Counted from the stretch's first letter, positions 42,852 through 55,770 are shown. The stretch: 64,000 bases of DNA from Antedon mediterranea (GCF_964355755.1 NC_092676.1:17342288-17406287), one strand, 5' to 3'. The notes: generated by a model not told the origin, from the letters alone. Numbers and translations are program-made.

Positions 42852-45324
42852 AAAGAGAAAAAGTGGAGGGATACTGTATACTGTGCTGCAATTAATTGTA
42901 AAAGCAATTCAAAGGCCAACCCAGAACTTAAGTTTTACAATTTTCCCAAAGACAAGAACAGGTAAATTTATGTAATTAAATAAGTAGCCTACATCTTAAC
43001 ATAGGCCTATGCTATGTAGGGACTAACCTTACTTTACTGTGTATTCAATTTATACATATATTAATAAACTAGGCTAGGTAGGCCTATTATTAATAATTAT
43101 TATTTAAACGTAGGTATGAAATGATTATTATTATCATTATTAGGCTACTACTAGTACATTAATTATATAACAGTGAACTTACACTAATTTCTTCACTGTT
43201 CCCTGGTTATATTACTTTATCCTTTAAAATTTAGTACCTTAATTTAAACAACTTTTAAAACTTTCAATTCAAGAAACATTTGTTGACCAAATATTATATC
43301 ATTACAATTGTTGGCATATAAGTAAAAAATTTGTCGAAAGACTACAAGAAGCCCAATTGGCATGTCGCTGTAGTCCCTCTTTTTACATTATACAAATAAT
43401 AATAATAATAATACTTAATATAAACAAATTGTGATCTTAATTATTTCATGCTTTCCGTCTCATGGTTAATATTTGCTTTCTGTCTCATGGTTATTTTATT
43501 TCGTTTAATTTAACTAGCCGTTACATACATTACAGTATATTAACGCATGAAATAATTATTATTATCATTATTAGGCTAGGACATTAGTTATAATAACAGT
43601 GAAATTACACTATTTTTATTGTTCCCTGGTTATATTACTTATCCGTTGAGTAGCCCTAACAAACAATTTTTAATTGAATCTTATACTTAATATTTATGAA
43701 ATTCAACCGTTAGTTAGTTAGTGGTTTTAGGTTAGGCTTAAGTATTTGACTTTAGGCCCTAACCAATTTGAAAATCAATTAGCATGCACGCAGACGTCCT
43801 ATAATTACGTAAACGTTAATTATGATAAAGCAAAAACTCACCAGACAATTATTAATTTACAGGTGTGCAAAATGGGCCCAGAACACACGACGCGCGGATT
43901 TGAGAAGGAAACCAAGTTCCTATTTACATCGTAATTGCCGCTTGTGCAATATTCATTTCGAAGAATCTCAAATACTGATGGTCACAAGAAGACTTGTATG
44001 GAATGCAGTCCCTACAATATTTGATGTCCCAAATCCACCACACCAAGTAACAGTGTGGCGTAAATTACCCACAAGACACTCGGAGGCAACACCAACTCCA
44101 GAAAACAATGTTCGAACGTTACAGACTGTTCACAGTGAAACAAGTAAGTGAATATAGTACTAGTGTACTAATAAAATACATTACAATAATTAGATTGTGA
44201 AAGTTTTTATTTTCTTCCTGATACAAACATATTGTTCATTAATGTTCTCTTTTTATACTTACCGTATTTGGCCTGTCAAAAAAAGTTATGTTGGCATTTA
44301 ATATTTCGTTGTGTGACGTGGTACTTATTCTTAATTGTTGTTTTTGTGTAGGGGCTCCCCGTCATCATTCTGATCATAACTATGCTATGACGTCTACCGT
44401 GACTCCTTCAACACAAGACAGGACTGAAGATGAGTGCCAAGTTCCAAGTAAGCATTATATACCCTATACACAAAATGTTATTTATTAAAGTCTAGATTGA
44501 CTGATTGGATAACTGACTGACTGATTCCATTATTATCATTCTCAATCACAGATGCATGTGTTCCCTTTTTATTTCCAGATATACCGATACCCTTAAATGA
44601 GACGCCGGCTAGACAATCATGTCCGTCAACTTCAAGACATGCCAGTACTTTGAAATATCGAGTGAGGGTATGCCGACTTAAAGCAAAAATGAAGAAGATA
44701 CAGTCTACCATCATTGAACTAGCAGGTGGTGATCAAATCGAAAGTATAGTTCAGAAAGCTAAAACCTACATGAGTACTAATGCCTTAGATTTCTTTGCCG
44801 GTCAACTACGAATTGGCAAGAAGAAACCAAAGGGCCATCGTTATACAGTGAAAGACCGCTTGTTTTCAATTGCGTTACATTTCCAAGGTCCCAGGGCTTA
44901 CAGGTTTTGTAGAAAGATGTTTGTCCTTCCACACCCAAGATCACTGAAAAGGTGGCTACAACGAGTCGAAGTGAAACCAGGATTTAATGATGCCACTTTT
45001 TCATCATTAAAAATTAGATGTGCAACATTCAACGAACGTGAACGTGTGGTGGCCGTGTCCCTTGATGAAATGTCCCTGAAAGCTGCCATCAAATACAATC
45101 GTTATAAAGATTGCATGGAAGGGTTAGAAGACTATGGGAGCATTGGCACAACAAAGAAGGTTGCTACACAGGCGCTAATGTTCATGGTTAGGAGTATGAC
45201 ATCTAGATGGAAGCAGTTTACGTACGTAAACCTACGCATATTCTATGCTGTTAAATTCTTCAACAGAGACATAATCAGTGATAAGACGAAGAGTAAAAAA
45301 TTAATTAAAGTATCACATTTATGA
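42852..45324 (+). CDS. THAP domain / P-element transposase-like protein, incomplete
   Basis: Exons ~42852-42961, 43863-44143, 44352-44447 and 44579-45324 join in phase (2, 1, 1). Exons 1-2 encode a THAP zinc finger (C2CH DNA-binding): YCAAINCKSN, FYNFPKDKNRCAKW, CRLCNIHFEES, NAVPTIFDVP. Exon 4 has a basic helix (RVRVCRLKAKMKK) and the N-terminal half of a P-element/THAP9-type RNase H core, with the DEMSLK motif (first catalytic Asp at 45064-45066) and ALMFMVRSMTSRWKQF. Missing: the ATGs at 42844 and 42848 are out of frame with the THAP reading and a TGA lies just upstream, so the start is lost or in an unseen exon. The C-terminal half (later acidic residues, GTP-binding insert) is absent; a donor-like TTTAC|GTACGT occurs near 45220. 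Probably a domesticated or decaying transposase gene that could still bind DNA but not cut it. Confidence 0.72.
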
Positions 45325-46356
45325 GGTATGGTAAAGTTGTAGGAGGTCTGTACGCGCCCCGGTCTGTGCATTATCGGCTAGAAATGATGATCATTACGAC
45401 GGTCTGGTATGATGATTGAATAATTGTAAATATGATGATTTTATTTCAATGTTTCTACATTTTTTATATTTCCTCTGGGTGGCCCGTGCATCATTTTGCA
45501 ATAGTTATTGAGTTAATTTTAAACTGAGACTACTATAACATAACTAATTGCTATCTCAGGTTTTAAATAAATTATAATAACAAATGAATGTCATGGCGAA
45601 TGATGGGTACATAATGCAGTAGTCCTAGTATGAATTGTCTCAGAATTGACTATCATAATCTGTTTCATGTCATGACTGTAGGCTTAAAAAATTACTGCAA
45701 TAAAATAGTCGAAGTAGTGATTTTAAAAAGTGACTTCTTGTTCTTTTTTAATTGTTTATAACACACTATTTGACTAATATATTTTCCTAATATGCACTGT
45801 TTTGCTGCTGGATGAAAAGTAGTATATAAGATCTTTGGAATAAACCAAAGATCATATACTATTATTGTGATGAAAAAAATGAGTATTCAGTTACAATACA
45901 GTAGACATATCTGATCCATAAATCTACTCGTTTGAGCGAGAGGGCGCCCTATAAAATGAGCTCCATGTGTGTTACATGAATTGCACGTAAAATTCCGAGA
46001 GTGTCCTATCTTTAGATTATAAGATCTTTGATATAAATTGTTAAAATATATGAGGGCATTTATCTGGCCTGGTTTTAGTAGGACCCGGTAGAGGTCAACT
46101 GAAAAGGCTTTAATTCGTGTCATGGCAGAGTGTCGTCTTATTTATTCTGTGTAATAATGTTCAATGTTGAAAGTCAAATGAATTGAATATTGGCCTTTGG
46201 AGTCCAATATTTCCTCAATATTATAGGATACGAGTGTTCCAAAATTAAGAAGTGGTTTATGTACTGTTGTACTGTAGCAATAGGTGATACCTTCAAATTT
46301 AGGGATGCGCAATATTATATTATTATTTATAATTTAAGTTTTTCTTTCTTAATTAG
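45325..46356. other. no gene seen
   Basis: AT-rich spacer between two plus-strand genes. Holds an approximately 17-bp inverted repeat near 45821-45861 (AGTATATAAGATCTTTGG and its near-inverse). No further transposase exon was recognised. Confidence 0.4.
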
Positions 46357-46362
46357 GCAGAT

Positions 46363-49300
46363 ATGCCATATAGAAAGCAACGGTTGATTGTAGGATACAA
46401 AGGCTATTTTCATGCTAGTGAGGTAAATATTTCATTTTTTTTTTTAACTTATTTGTTGTAGCCTAGCTAGGGCTTAAATAAAAAGGCCTACTCAGACTGT
46501 ACAATGTTTTGTTATACATTTTTAGTATCACAAACGAAACCAGTTGACAGACTGCTATTCTTTAATAATTATTTTAATGGATTATTCATTGTGCCGATTT
46601 TTCAATAACAATGTTTTTTTTTAGGCTGGAAAGTTAATAAGTCTGGTTGAAGACTGCACTACAAAGGCCTTATGTCTAAATCATATTGTGAGGGTAGGCA
46701 ATTTTTTTTTTATAAAAACACATTCATTAAAATTGCAAATTAGCAAACAGTGTTTGTATTTCAGTATTAAATTTTTAGGTGAAAATCTATGAAATATTAA
46801 CACACCTGCGTGTATCTTCCATTTGATAGGTTCATTTTGTATCGTTTACCATGCATTATTAGTTCTATTAAACGGTAAAAGTGATATTCAATGGTGATAT
46901 TTAAAATTGTTCGACTATTCTACAATGACTAAAGATAGAAGCTGCGGAATAAATGAATACAAGTTTATTTGTGTATTATATAGTATACAAATACTGAATT
47001 TTTATGAGTGGTAAAAATAATCTCATTACTTGAAAAATTGACTGCTCTATCTTTAATTAGTCGGAGCTGAAATATTCTTTGCATTCAACAAATACAAAAT
47101 ATTCATTATTTGTTTTATAACAAACCTACTTAATTCAATTTATCCATCGTAGATCATTGACGAATGTTAGGCCATTAAAAAAGTCAGTGCTCCAAGTTTG
47201 GACTCGGATCAGTCATCCTTTCAATGCAAAAATTCTCAAATGTTTAGAAGAAACATACATTAGAGCTCGTTAATTATCACCATTAGATATCACATGATGT
47301 GTAGTTAACCAATTAAATTGCAAGAATACAAAAATGTTTTGTATTTGTTTGCCGCTTGTTATATATCGGTGTCTTTAAAATTATTCAATATTCTTTCCAT
47401 TCAACTCATAAATGTAATATTCTTCTCTTCCTCTCGTCGTTCTACTCTATCTGAGTACTCGTTACTATTCTGATGGTGTCTTCATTCTTGCCGATCTTGA
47501 GCTTGAGATTATTGGTCAGTTTGCAGCACCACTTATACCATCAATCCATTTGAGTCTCTCGCCCGTATCCTTAAACCGGACTTTAGTCGTAGTTCGAGCT
47601 AAAACTTTAAAAATGACGTCATTTTAATTCATAAATCGAACTTCAACTAAATCGGCGACTAATTCAGGCCAACCTCGACTAGATCGAGACAGATTTTGAT
47701 CGATTTTGTTTGTCCTGCGGGGGGGCAGGCTAAATGGTCGACTAAATGGTTTTTAAACGATGTTTATGAAAAATGTTGTCTTGTTCTAATAATTAACCAT
47801 TAAAATTATTTTTCATGTATATATGCGTAAAAAGTGTTGTAAGAAAATGAAAAGGGATATCAATGCGCAAAATTTCGTCTGCTCCTCAAATACTTTCTTG
47901 CCAATGTATAGCCTTTGTTACACAGACGTGTGCAACTCGACTAAAAGCTCGACTTCATTAAGTCGAACTGCAAACTTCGACTACTTCGTTTTTTAATCGA
48001 ATTTGAAGTAATAGCTCGAACTACGACTTTCTCAAGTCGAACTTCGAACTACAACTAAAGTCCGGTTTAAGAATACGGGCGTCTGTCTTCCTCTTTCTTT
48101 TTTTTTCAAACATAATCATTTTCTCCATACTGTCTCCATCCCGTCTGGCAATATGTCCAAAGTATTGTAGTTTTTGTTTGTGTTTGATATTGATAATAGA
48201 TTCGATTAATGTGCCTTTCTTGCCTATTTCGTGCCTTACACTTTCATTGATTCTTCTGGCAGTCCATGGAATACCTAGAAGCTTTCTCCAGCACCACATC
48301 TCAAAAGCTTCAATTCGTTTTTGATCTGCAGCATTAATTACCCATGTTTCACATGCGTACGTTGCAATTGGAAAAACTAGAGCTCCGATTAATCTAATTT
48401 TTATTGCTTTGCTGATGCTTCTGTCTTTCCATAATTTGTGCATTAAACACATTGATGATTTTGCCATTGCCATTGCCAGACAACGTTTGATCTCAAATAC
48501 TTCTTGTTTGTTTTATATAGAGACTGCCTGCATGTACTTGCAGTGAAGCAGTTGATGTGATCAAGGCATTTAGAACGAATAGGGATCGTGTTGATGCCTT
48601 GCAAACAATATCAAAGTTAGTAAGATTTAATAAAATTCAGTCAAAAATGCTATGTATTTCATATATTGTTATGGTCAACTCAACGAAGTAAGCAAGTAAC
48701 CAAAGTATTAAGAATAATATTAATAATATTCGTTCTTATGTAGCACTTGCGCCTAGCACTGCACTCTATTACCCCAGTAATTTCTGCAGCTAGCTAGTAA
48801 CAGGGAAAAATTTCATTTAAAAATTTTGTTTAGCAATAAGGTTGTTTTGTATAGCTTTTTGCTATGCTACACTGGCGAAAATGTTCCCCGAGTCAGCGCA
48901 AAGCTGTCTACACTATCAAAGTTTATTTGACAAAAAAATGTGATGTGCTCATATATTGACATTATATCATATCACTACCATATTTGGGCACATCACACTT
49001 TTTGTCACATAAACTTTGATAGTGTAGACAGAGCTTAACATTAAAAAGCAATTTGATTAGTATGAGATAGTTTGGCAATGCAATAAAATACATCATATCT
49101 ACCATATTTTTTAATTCAGACGTATTTGTGATCCATCAAATTATGAGGACTTAAAACCTGCTTTCCCTTTTAAAGAAGAAATGGAAACAGCTCGTCAAAT
49201 GATGACCAGGGTAAGAATGTACTTGTTTTTGTGGTAGTGATATGATGTCATATGTCCATATATGGGCACATCAGTTGTTTTTTGTCACATATAGTTTGAT

Positions 49301-50525
49301 AGTGTAGACAGAGCTTTAAATTAAAAAGTCATCAAAAGGCCTCTACCAATTGTAATTCACTGCCACAAACGAGATAACTTTCTGTTAATATTAGGGTTGG
49401 TAATAAAGTCATCATCATTATCTTGGTGTGCTTCCCATTTGTGCTTTACCAGTTGTTAAATCTGCTATTCATGGCTAATTCCAGACAATCAGTATTATCC
49501 TAAAGGGTGATGTACTCAAATATGATAGTGATATGATTATGTCTATATATGGACACATCACACTTTTTCTGTCAAACTAGTTTGATAGTGTAGACAGAGC
49601 TTAATATAAAGATAAGTTAGAAATACAGATTGCTAGATAAATTTTCATATTTAACAAGTTGCTTGCTATGACGTATATTGCAGAAGGCAAGGGTCTTTAA
49701 ATTAAGTTTTTTGTGCTTGATTTCAGATGGCAGACCATTTTGTTCAACCAACATATGGAAGTCTACAAACATCATCAAGGCCTCAATCTGCTCGTTCAGT
49801 TTACTATAAGGTACAGTATCATAGATGACTTTTGTAATAAGATATGTTGACTGAAGAAGAGATTGTAACTTTGAGGCTAGTCTAGGTTTTAGCCGATTCA
49901 GCTTAATATCCATAACATAAATTTTTGCACACATGGCATGTCATACTTGAGCTGAATCTAATTAAGAGTAAGAATGAAATGCCTGCTCTGCTGGTGGCTC
50001 TCTTAAAGAAAAACGATGTAAAAGTAAACAATCACAAAAGACTTTGGGACAAGTACTTTAATAAGGTAAAAAAATAAAAACAAGGCAAGAAAAATAGGTA
50101 TTAACGTAGCCAAATTTGAATGTTGAATATTAGCTGGAAATAATACATATATTTTCTATATTTTTCAGCCTAAAATTAGTTTCCTAAAACTTTCCAGTCA
50201 CAAGAAAACCAACAAAACTTCAAAAAGCACACCAGATTTAAATAGTTCTGATCTCGAACTACGAGAATTTTCAGGGTCTCCGTCGCCACGGGCAGAGAAC
50301 GGTCTTGTTTTCAACGAACAACTACCCGCCTCTGAATTACCGATAATGAGTCAGGACGATAGCTACAGTAATTCAAGTTTCAAGATTTTGGCGGTGGAGC
50401 CCTTTCATCATCCATTTGGCGCTGTTTGCGATTCTAGTAGTTTAGACGGTAGTACGACCAGTGTTGACAATAAATCTCCTGATGAGGCTTCGCACCAAAC
50501 TCTTCTAAAACCACCTGTTTGTTAA
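46363..50525 (+). CDS. DUF4476-domain protein (PROSER1-like domain), seven exons
   Basis: Exons 46363-46422, 46625-46693, 48521-48615, 49120-49210, 49727-49810, 49952-50065 and 50169-50525 join in phase to about 289 residues. The first is taken from ATG 46363; it could extend to 46357 if an upstream exon exists. Residues ~8-105 match the DUF4476 fold as found at the N-terminus of PROSER1: GYKGYFHASE, a Cys-rich helix, LPACTCSEAVDVIKAF, RDRVDALQTISKRICDPSNYEDL, and FKEEMETARQMM. A linker (TYGSLQTSSRPQSAR), a basic helix (ALLVALLKKNDVKV..KRLWDKYF) and a Ser/Asp-rich tail ending LLKPPVC follow. Human PROSER1 is much longer and acts with TET2/OGT, so function cannot be carried over; only the domain is shared. 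The first ATG and donors AAGG|GTAGGC and AA|GTTAGT are the least certain points. AATAAA follows at 50913. Confidence 0.78.
47430..48473 (-). pseudogene. RTE/I-type LINE C-terminal fragment, split by a DNA element
   Basis: On the minus strand 48473-48085 reads IRLIGALVFPIATYACETW, KRIEAFEMWCWRKLLGIPW, RRINESV, LQYFGHIARRDGDSMEKM: the standard C-terminal region of a non-LTR reverse transcriptase. After a roughly 520-bp insertion it resumes at 47566-47430 with RLKWIDGI and a degenerate tail. It lies in intron 2 of the DUF4476 gene, antisense to it. Confidence 0.75.
47561..48080. mobile_element. 520-bp inverted-end element inside the LINE
   Basis: Left GCCCGTATCCTTAAACCGGA...CTTTAGTCGTAGTTCGA and right inverse GCCCGTATTCTTAAACCGGA...CTTTAGTTGTAGTTCGA pair over about 40 bases. 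The interior holds many GTCGA/TCGAC words near both ends and no coding frame. It divides the LINE frame between MFEKKRK and RLKWIDG, so it is younger than the LINE. Confidence 0.75.
48900..49037. mobile_element. MITE family 2, full copy
   Basis: AAGCTGTCTACACTATCAAA at the left and TTTGATAGTGTAGACAGAGC at the right; inner TGATGTGCTCATATATTGAC and its inverse GGGCACATCACA. Lies in intron 3 of the DUF4476 gene. Confidence 0.8.
49219..49316. mobile_element. MITE family 2, half copy
   Basis: Only the right half is clear: CCATATATGGGCACATCA, TTTTTGTCACATATAGTTTG, ATAGTGTAGACAGAGCTTTA. The left terminus is missing. Confidence 0.7.
49500..49603. mobile_element. MITE family 2, half copy
   Basis: Right half, with TATATATGGACACATCACAC, ACTAGTTTGATAGTGTAGAC and AGAGCTTA. 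This is the third member within 700 bases, all in introns 3-4 of the DUF4476 gene. Confidence 0.7.
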
Positions 50526-50912
50526 GCAGTTATTGTACAGGTGGTTGTTGGAAACCTGGACAATCATGGAATGTTTGTACTTTTTTCCAGGCCTGACTTT
50601 CATGATGGAAAGAAACATACAGTAAAAATGACAATGTTTTATTGTTTAGCTTTACTATTATATTTAAAACTATTTACACATTTAAACCGGCCATGTAAAA
50701 TAGTAAAAAGTCATGTAATTTTAGCTAGGAGGTTCATGAAAAGGAAATTGTAATGTAAAAGAAACAAAATTAATCTTGTCTTGTTAAACAGCTTCTGTTT
50801 AATGAGAAACTAGGGTTAGCTCAGGAAATGCTTAAGTAATGCATGGTTTATTTATAAGATAATTATACTTCAAGGAAATATTAGCGAGGACCTAGATAAT
50901 TTTGAAATGAAA

Positions 50913-50918
50913 AATAAA
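50913..50918 (+). terminator. polyadenylation signal for the DUF4476 gene
   Basis: AATAAA about 390 bases after the stop codon, the first canonical hexamer downstream. Confidence 0.4.
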
Positions 50919-53690
50919 ATTATCTGGTTAAAAGCTGTACAGTTTCCATAAACACAGTTACAGTTTAATAATGATTCTGATTTCTGATAATGATGACATT
51001 TTTATTGTAACCAGTCATATGATGTGCTCTTCCTCTGTACGCTTGACCCTTTGATGTCGAGAAATGTTAAAATAGTGAAATGTGTAGGGGCATGTTTTGT
51101 GTAGGTACAGTTATATATATGTTTGGCAATTTCTATGTTCATGTTACGACATAGGAATGAAAAAAATGTTACGTTATTTAGGCAATGTGGTATCCTTTTC
51201 CAAAAGAGATGCAGTTGATCTCTCATGTTTTTAAAATGGATTCCTCCGCCTCTCACTGAATAAATATGTTATCAAATCTAAACGGTGCCATAACTCTTGC
51301 CCACATACAGAACGTAACAAACGAATCTTTACCTCGGCCAATGAATGGCCATTTCTATGATAATATAAAGTATTTAAATGTACGTTGCGCACACACACCA
51401 CAAGTTTAACAAATTAACTGGTCAGTTTAACATTTTATATAATTTTGATTTGGATCCTTTTTGTTTTTCTTTCTTTTGCCATTTCTTTGGTAAATAACTT
51501 TGTATAACGGAGAAAACTTGAATAATTTTACTGTATTGTGGTCCATGCACACGTTTGAAAATGGTGAAATCATGGTGAAATCATGACGAACTCGTTGCCA
51601 CATATTTTTACCTTAATTTAACTAACTTTAAAATCCAACGTCTTTCATACTATATTGTGTTTCTTGTAGTAGTTATTGCAATAATTGCCTTGATTCCAAA
51701 GGTCTATATGTGCAAGGTACGATATTATACCGTAGTCCAATAGCTACTTTTTGATTTTGTAACAGACGTGTGTTTAATATTATTTTACCACCTTGATGTA
51801 TGTGCGTGTATGTATTAAAATAAAACAAGACATAAACTTTTCCTTTCTACTACTTTTTGCTTTCTAAATTGTAAACTTGGTTAAGGAATACTTTTGAAAA
51901 TCGCGATCTGAAGAATCAAATATTTTTACCACGTCATTGAACTATTTAATGTTACATTAACATATAAGTTATAAATGGCTGAATCAATCCGGAATGCCTT
52001 GCATATTTTCCAGAATGTAATGCAGCAGTGCGAAATACAAGTACGACGGCAGCTATATCTTTTAAGGACATATTACACAAATTCTACTTTAACTTCGGTA
52101 AAAACATGAGCAGTTTTTTACACTAATCATGCGGCAGTTAAAATAGTTTCTTCTGAACATTTTTTTTATGGCTGGGACTTCTGCATAGAAAATAATATTG
52201 ATATAACTAACAAGCCACCAAATTGTTCTGCTACTTTCGAGTCAGTTAATGGGTTACCCTCGGAGTTACCCTACCTTATTCTTGTTAGTTTTTGGCCCAT
52301 CTGACACAACGTCTGGTTAAATTAGGGCATATGATTCAAATTTAGGTACCCAAACCAAACGGACGTGTACGTATACTCGTCAGCAGCTCTTCTAATATTT
52401 GAAGCTCACAGTGCCCATGGTACACCCCCCACATCGCCCGAGAATTTCGTAGAATTTGCAGGCCCGAAATAAATGATACACTTGTTTTCAGGGAGGTGCA
52501 ACAAAATTAATAAATTAAAATTGTTCTAAAAAATTAAAACCTCAATTTAATGAACGTTGCATCAAATTATCAATTTAAAGTTTGAAATACATATTTACAA
52601 TACAATTTACCGGATTATATTAATTCATTTAGGCTACTATAATTGTGAACAATTATTTACAAAGAGTAGGCTATGAATAGACGTACATATGTTTTACTTA
52701 TCCCCATTCAACTATTTTAGTTAGTTCCTGACGAATAAAGTTGTAGACATTGTTACTACGAAAACCGGCAGAGGCAGTCCATTTCATGCCTAGCTTACCT
52801 GGATAAACCAACAATAGCCTTTGCTCCTCGAAGAGCAAGATATAGTATAACTCGAAAAGTAAAAGTTTTTATTGAATCCCCCTCTCCACAAATGTAATTA
52901 GGCCTACTTTGGGTTTGAAAACAACATTAGGTCCTATACAGCATGGTAAGTTCTGAACTGTACCTTAATGAAAACAATCAATTGTAGGGCTATGATACTA
53001 ATAAGATCGAGTAAACATGCATGATATTATGTATTGTGAGTGAGAAATTTTAACTAGCATCTGGATTTTTAAGTCATTCTGGGTTGTAGAATGGCTTGTC
53101 ATGACTTAATGCCATTATTATAAAATAGTATACAATGATTAAAAGTAGAAAAAGATTGTGAAAGTCGGCTGGAAGAAAAATTCTCCCAACATTTTATCTA
53201 CATTGTGGGATCTAAATATAAATTCATAACTGTCCACTGAGATTCATCCCTCCCCATTACCGGCGTCAAGAAATGTGTAAAGGCGTACTGTAGAACAATA
53301 TCTGTGTATCACAGGCCTATGCTAAATAGCCCAAAAGACACATTTTACTAAAATCCAAATGAATACCAAACTTTTTCCCATTTGGTAATTACATTTCTAT
53401 TTATCGTAAAATATCGTTATCGTTAAGTTTAGCATTTCCATGTGTGCTTTAGATTGAAGATGGACGCGCTGATAGTAAATCTGTAAGTGAAGATAAAAGC
53501 ACAAACGAACACCCTCGTCCTTATAATTACATAGGCCTACATTATTTTTTTTAAAGTGAATTAAACATACCTTAAGTTTAAGCTTGCTTCCCACCCAGCG
53601 ATGAAGGCTGCAACTACACCACAAACAAATTGCTACTTAGCAAAGGAAAAAGCTGCATTTGCTTAATATGTAAATGAACCAAATACTATT
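50919..53690. other. no gene seen
   Basis: Intergenic, AT-rich, with poly-A runs. Open frames at 51002-51256 and 53397-53624 have no motif or splice support. Confidence 0.45.
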
Positions 53691-53730
53691 GCGTCTAAAA
53701 AATAACCCAAGCGATCAATAACCAACAAAG

Positions 53731-55770
53731 GATTGTTTTGATAGAACAGATTGGGATACGTTTAAGAGCGATTCACTTGACGACACGGTAGAAAGATGCT
53801 CAGCATATATTAAGTTTTGTGAGGACTCCATTGTACCAATCAAATTCGTAAAAATCTATGCAAATAATAAACCATGGGTTTCAAAGGAATTAAGATTACT
53901 AATGAAAGAAAAATATGAAACGTTTAAACAAGGAGATTTCAAAGCCAGTAAAATTAGACAAAGAGACGTGAGACGAGTAATTAAAAGAGATAAGCAGAAC
54001 TATGCCAAACACATTTAAGTCAGGTGATATTAGAACGTTTGGAAAAGTATGAATAAAGTTACGGGTAATTACAAAGTTGCATTTAATAAGAGTAAGGATA
54101 CTGACATCACAGCAGATAACTTAAATACTTTTTATGTCAGGTTTGAAAAAAGTAACTTTTCGGATTTACGGGAAAAACAAAATGAAAATGTTATGGGCTC
54201 AATCAGAGAAGAAGGAAATAACAATATCCTAATTAATATAACTTATGTGGAACAAACCCTAAAAAAAAGTCAAGTCCAAGAAAGCCACAGGGCCAGATCA
54301 AATCTCAAGGAAAGTTCTGAAGACCTGTTATTTTCAATTAAAGTATATTTTTCATTACCTATTTCAGTGGTCGGTTGATGTATGTCGTGTACTAAAACTT
54401 TGGAAGTCTGCTATTATCACATCGATTCCAAAAAATGATAAATGTACTGTTTGCAATGACTATAGGCCAGTGGCATTAACAGCCATCCCCATGACATGCT
54501 TTGAGAAAATTATAAAAAATATATTAAATAATGAGACAAAGGGTATGATTGATAGCAACCAATTTGCTTATAGGGAAAAAAGGGGCGTAGTTGACGCAGT
54601 TATGACGCTCACGCAAAAGGTGTATGGTCATCTTGAATATCCAAATAACTATGCTAGATTATTATTTTTAGATTTTTCTGCAGCGTTCAATACAATTCAG
54701 CCTCATTTACTTACAGATAAATTATTAAAGTTAGGAATAAATCCACGATTAAATCTCTGGATTTCTGATTTCTTAAATGAAAGAACACAGATTGTTAAGT
54801 TTAGGGGTAGCGTATCTAAGCAGTTAACTTGTAATACAGGTGCACCACAGGGATGCGTTCTCTCACCCTTACTTTTTTCATTATATTCTGATTTTTATAG
54901 TGATATTGATCCAAGTAAATCATTTAATGTTAAGTTTGCAGATGATACTTGCCTAGTTGGTTTAATTTCAAATAATAATACATCCCTGTTCAATGAATAT
55001 GTTGAACAATTTGTAGTCTGGTGTAAACTAAATTTTCTTGAACTAAATGTCAAAAAAACTAAAGAGGTTATTGTCGATTTTAGAAGGAAAAATAAAACTA
55101 ATCATGTAAATATTGAAATTGATAATGAAATTGTTGAAATAGTAGAAAGTCATAAGTACTTGGGATTAATAATTGATAATAAACTAAATTGGGAGAGCAA
55201 CACTAAAGAGCTCCGTACCAAGGCTAATAAGAGAATGTACTTTATATACAAAATGAAACGGTTTAATGTTAGTTCTCATCTCATTCATATGTTTTATTCC
55301 TCTGTTGTTTAATCAATCATTTCTTATTGTATTATTGTTTGGTTTTCTCATATCAATGTAAACAGTAAAAGTAAAATTCAGAGATTAGTAAACAAGGCCA
55401 GCAGAGTTATCGGTGTAGAAGTGAAACCGTTAGATGAAATGTTTAATACATTCATACTTCAGAAATTTGACACAATTATGCAAGACCCATCACACCCATT
55501 ACATTCAGACATCATTATAAGTAGATCAGGAAGGGTTAGACTGACACAGAAAAAAATATCCACAAACCGTTTCAGATTTTCACCAATGTACATAGCATGC
55601 AATTTATTTAACAAAAACTTTTCAAGATAGTCACTTGTATCATTTGTATTTATTTATATAGTTATCACATCGTATTATTTATTCTACTCAGGTACAAAAC
55701 ATATCTCGAAATTGCTAAAAAAGTTGACAATAAAGTTATCTTGTATCTTTTATCTTGTATCTTGTATCGA
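53731..55770 (+). mobile_element. non-LTR retrotransposon (LINE) with a nearly intact reverse transcriptase
   Basis: 53731-54018 encodes the linker seen in Rex1/CR1-like elements (DRTDWDTF, YIKFCEDSIVP, NNKPWVSKEL, VIKRDKQNYAKH), ending in a stop. The frame shifts near 54050 (LNTFYVRFE) and again at a poly-A run near 54262, after which KKATGPDQISRKVLK and DYRPVALTAIPMTCFEKII continue into the reverse transcriptase: LLFLDFSAAFNTI, GAPQGCVLSPLLFSLY, catalytic FADD at 54935-54946, LELNVKKTKEVIVDFRR, KYLGLIIDNKL. A single in-frame TAA at about 55310 precedes the C-terminus (ISYCIIVW, LVNKASRVIG, RLTQKKISTNRFRFS). A TTGTATC short-repeat tail closes it near 55738-55768. No endonuclease domain, so it is 5'-truncated and not active as it stands. 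Confidence 0.85.
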
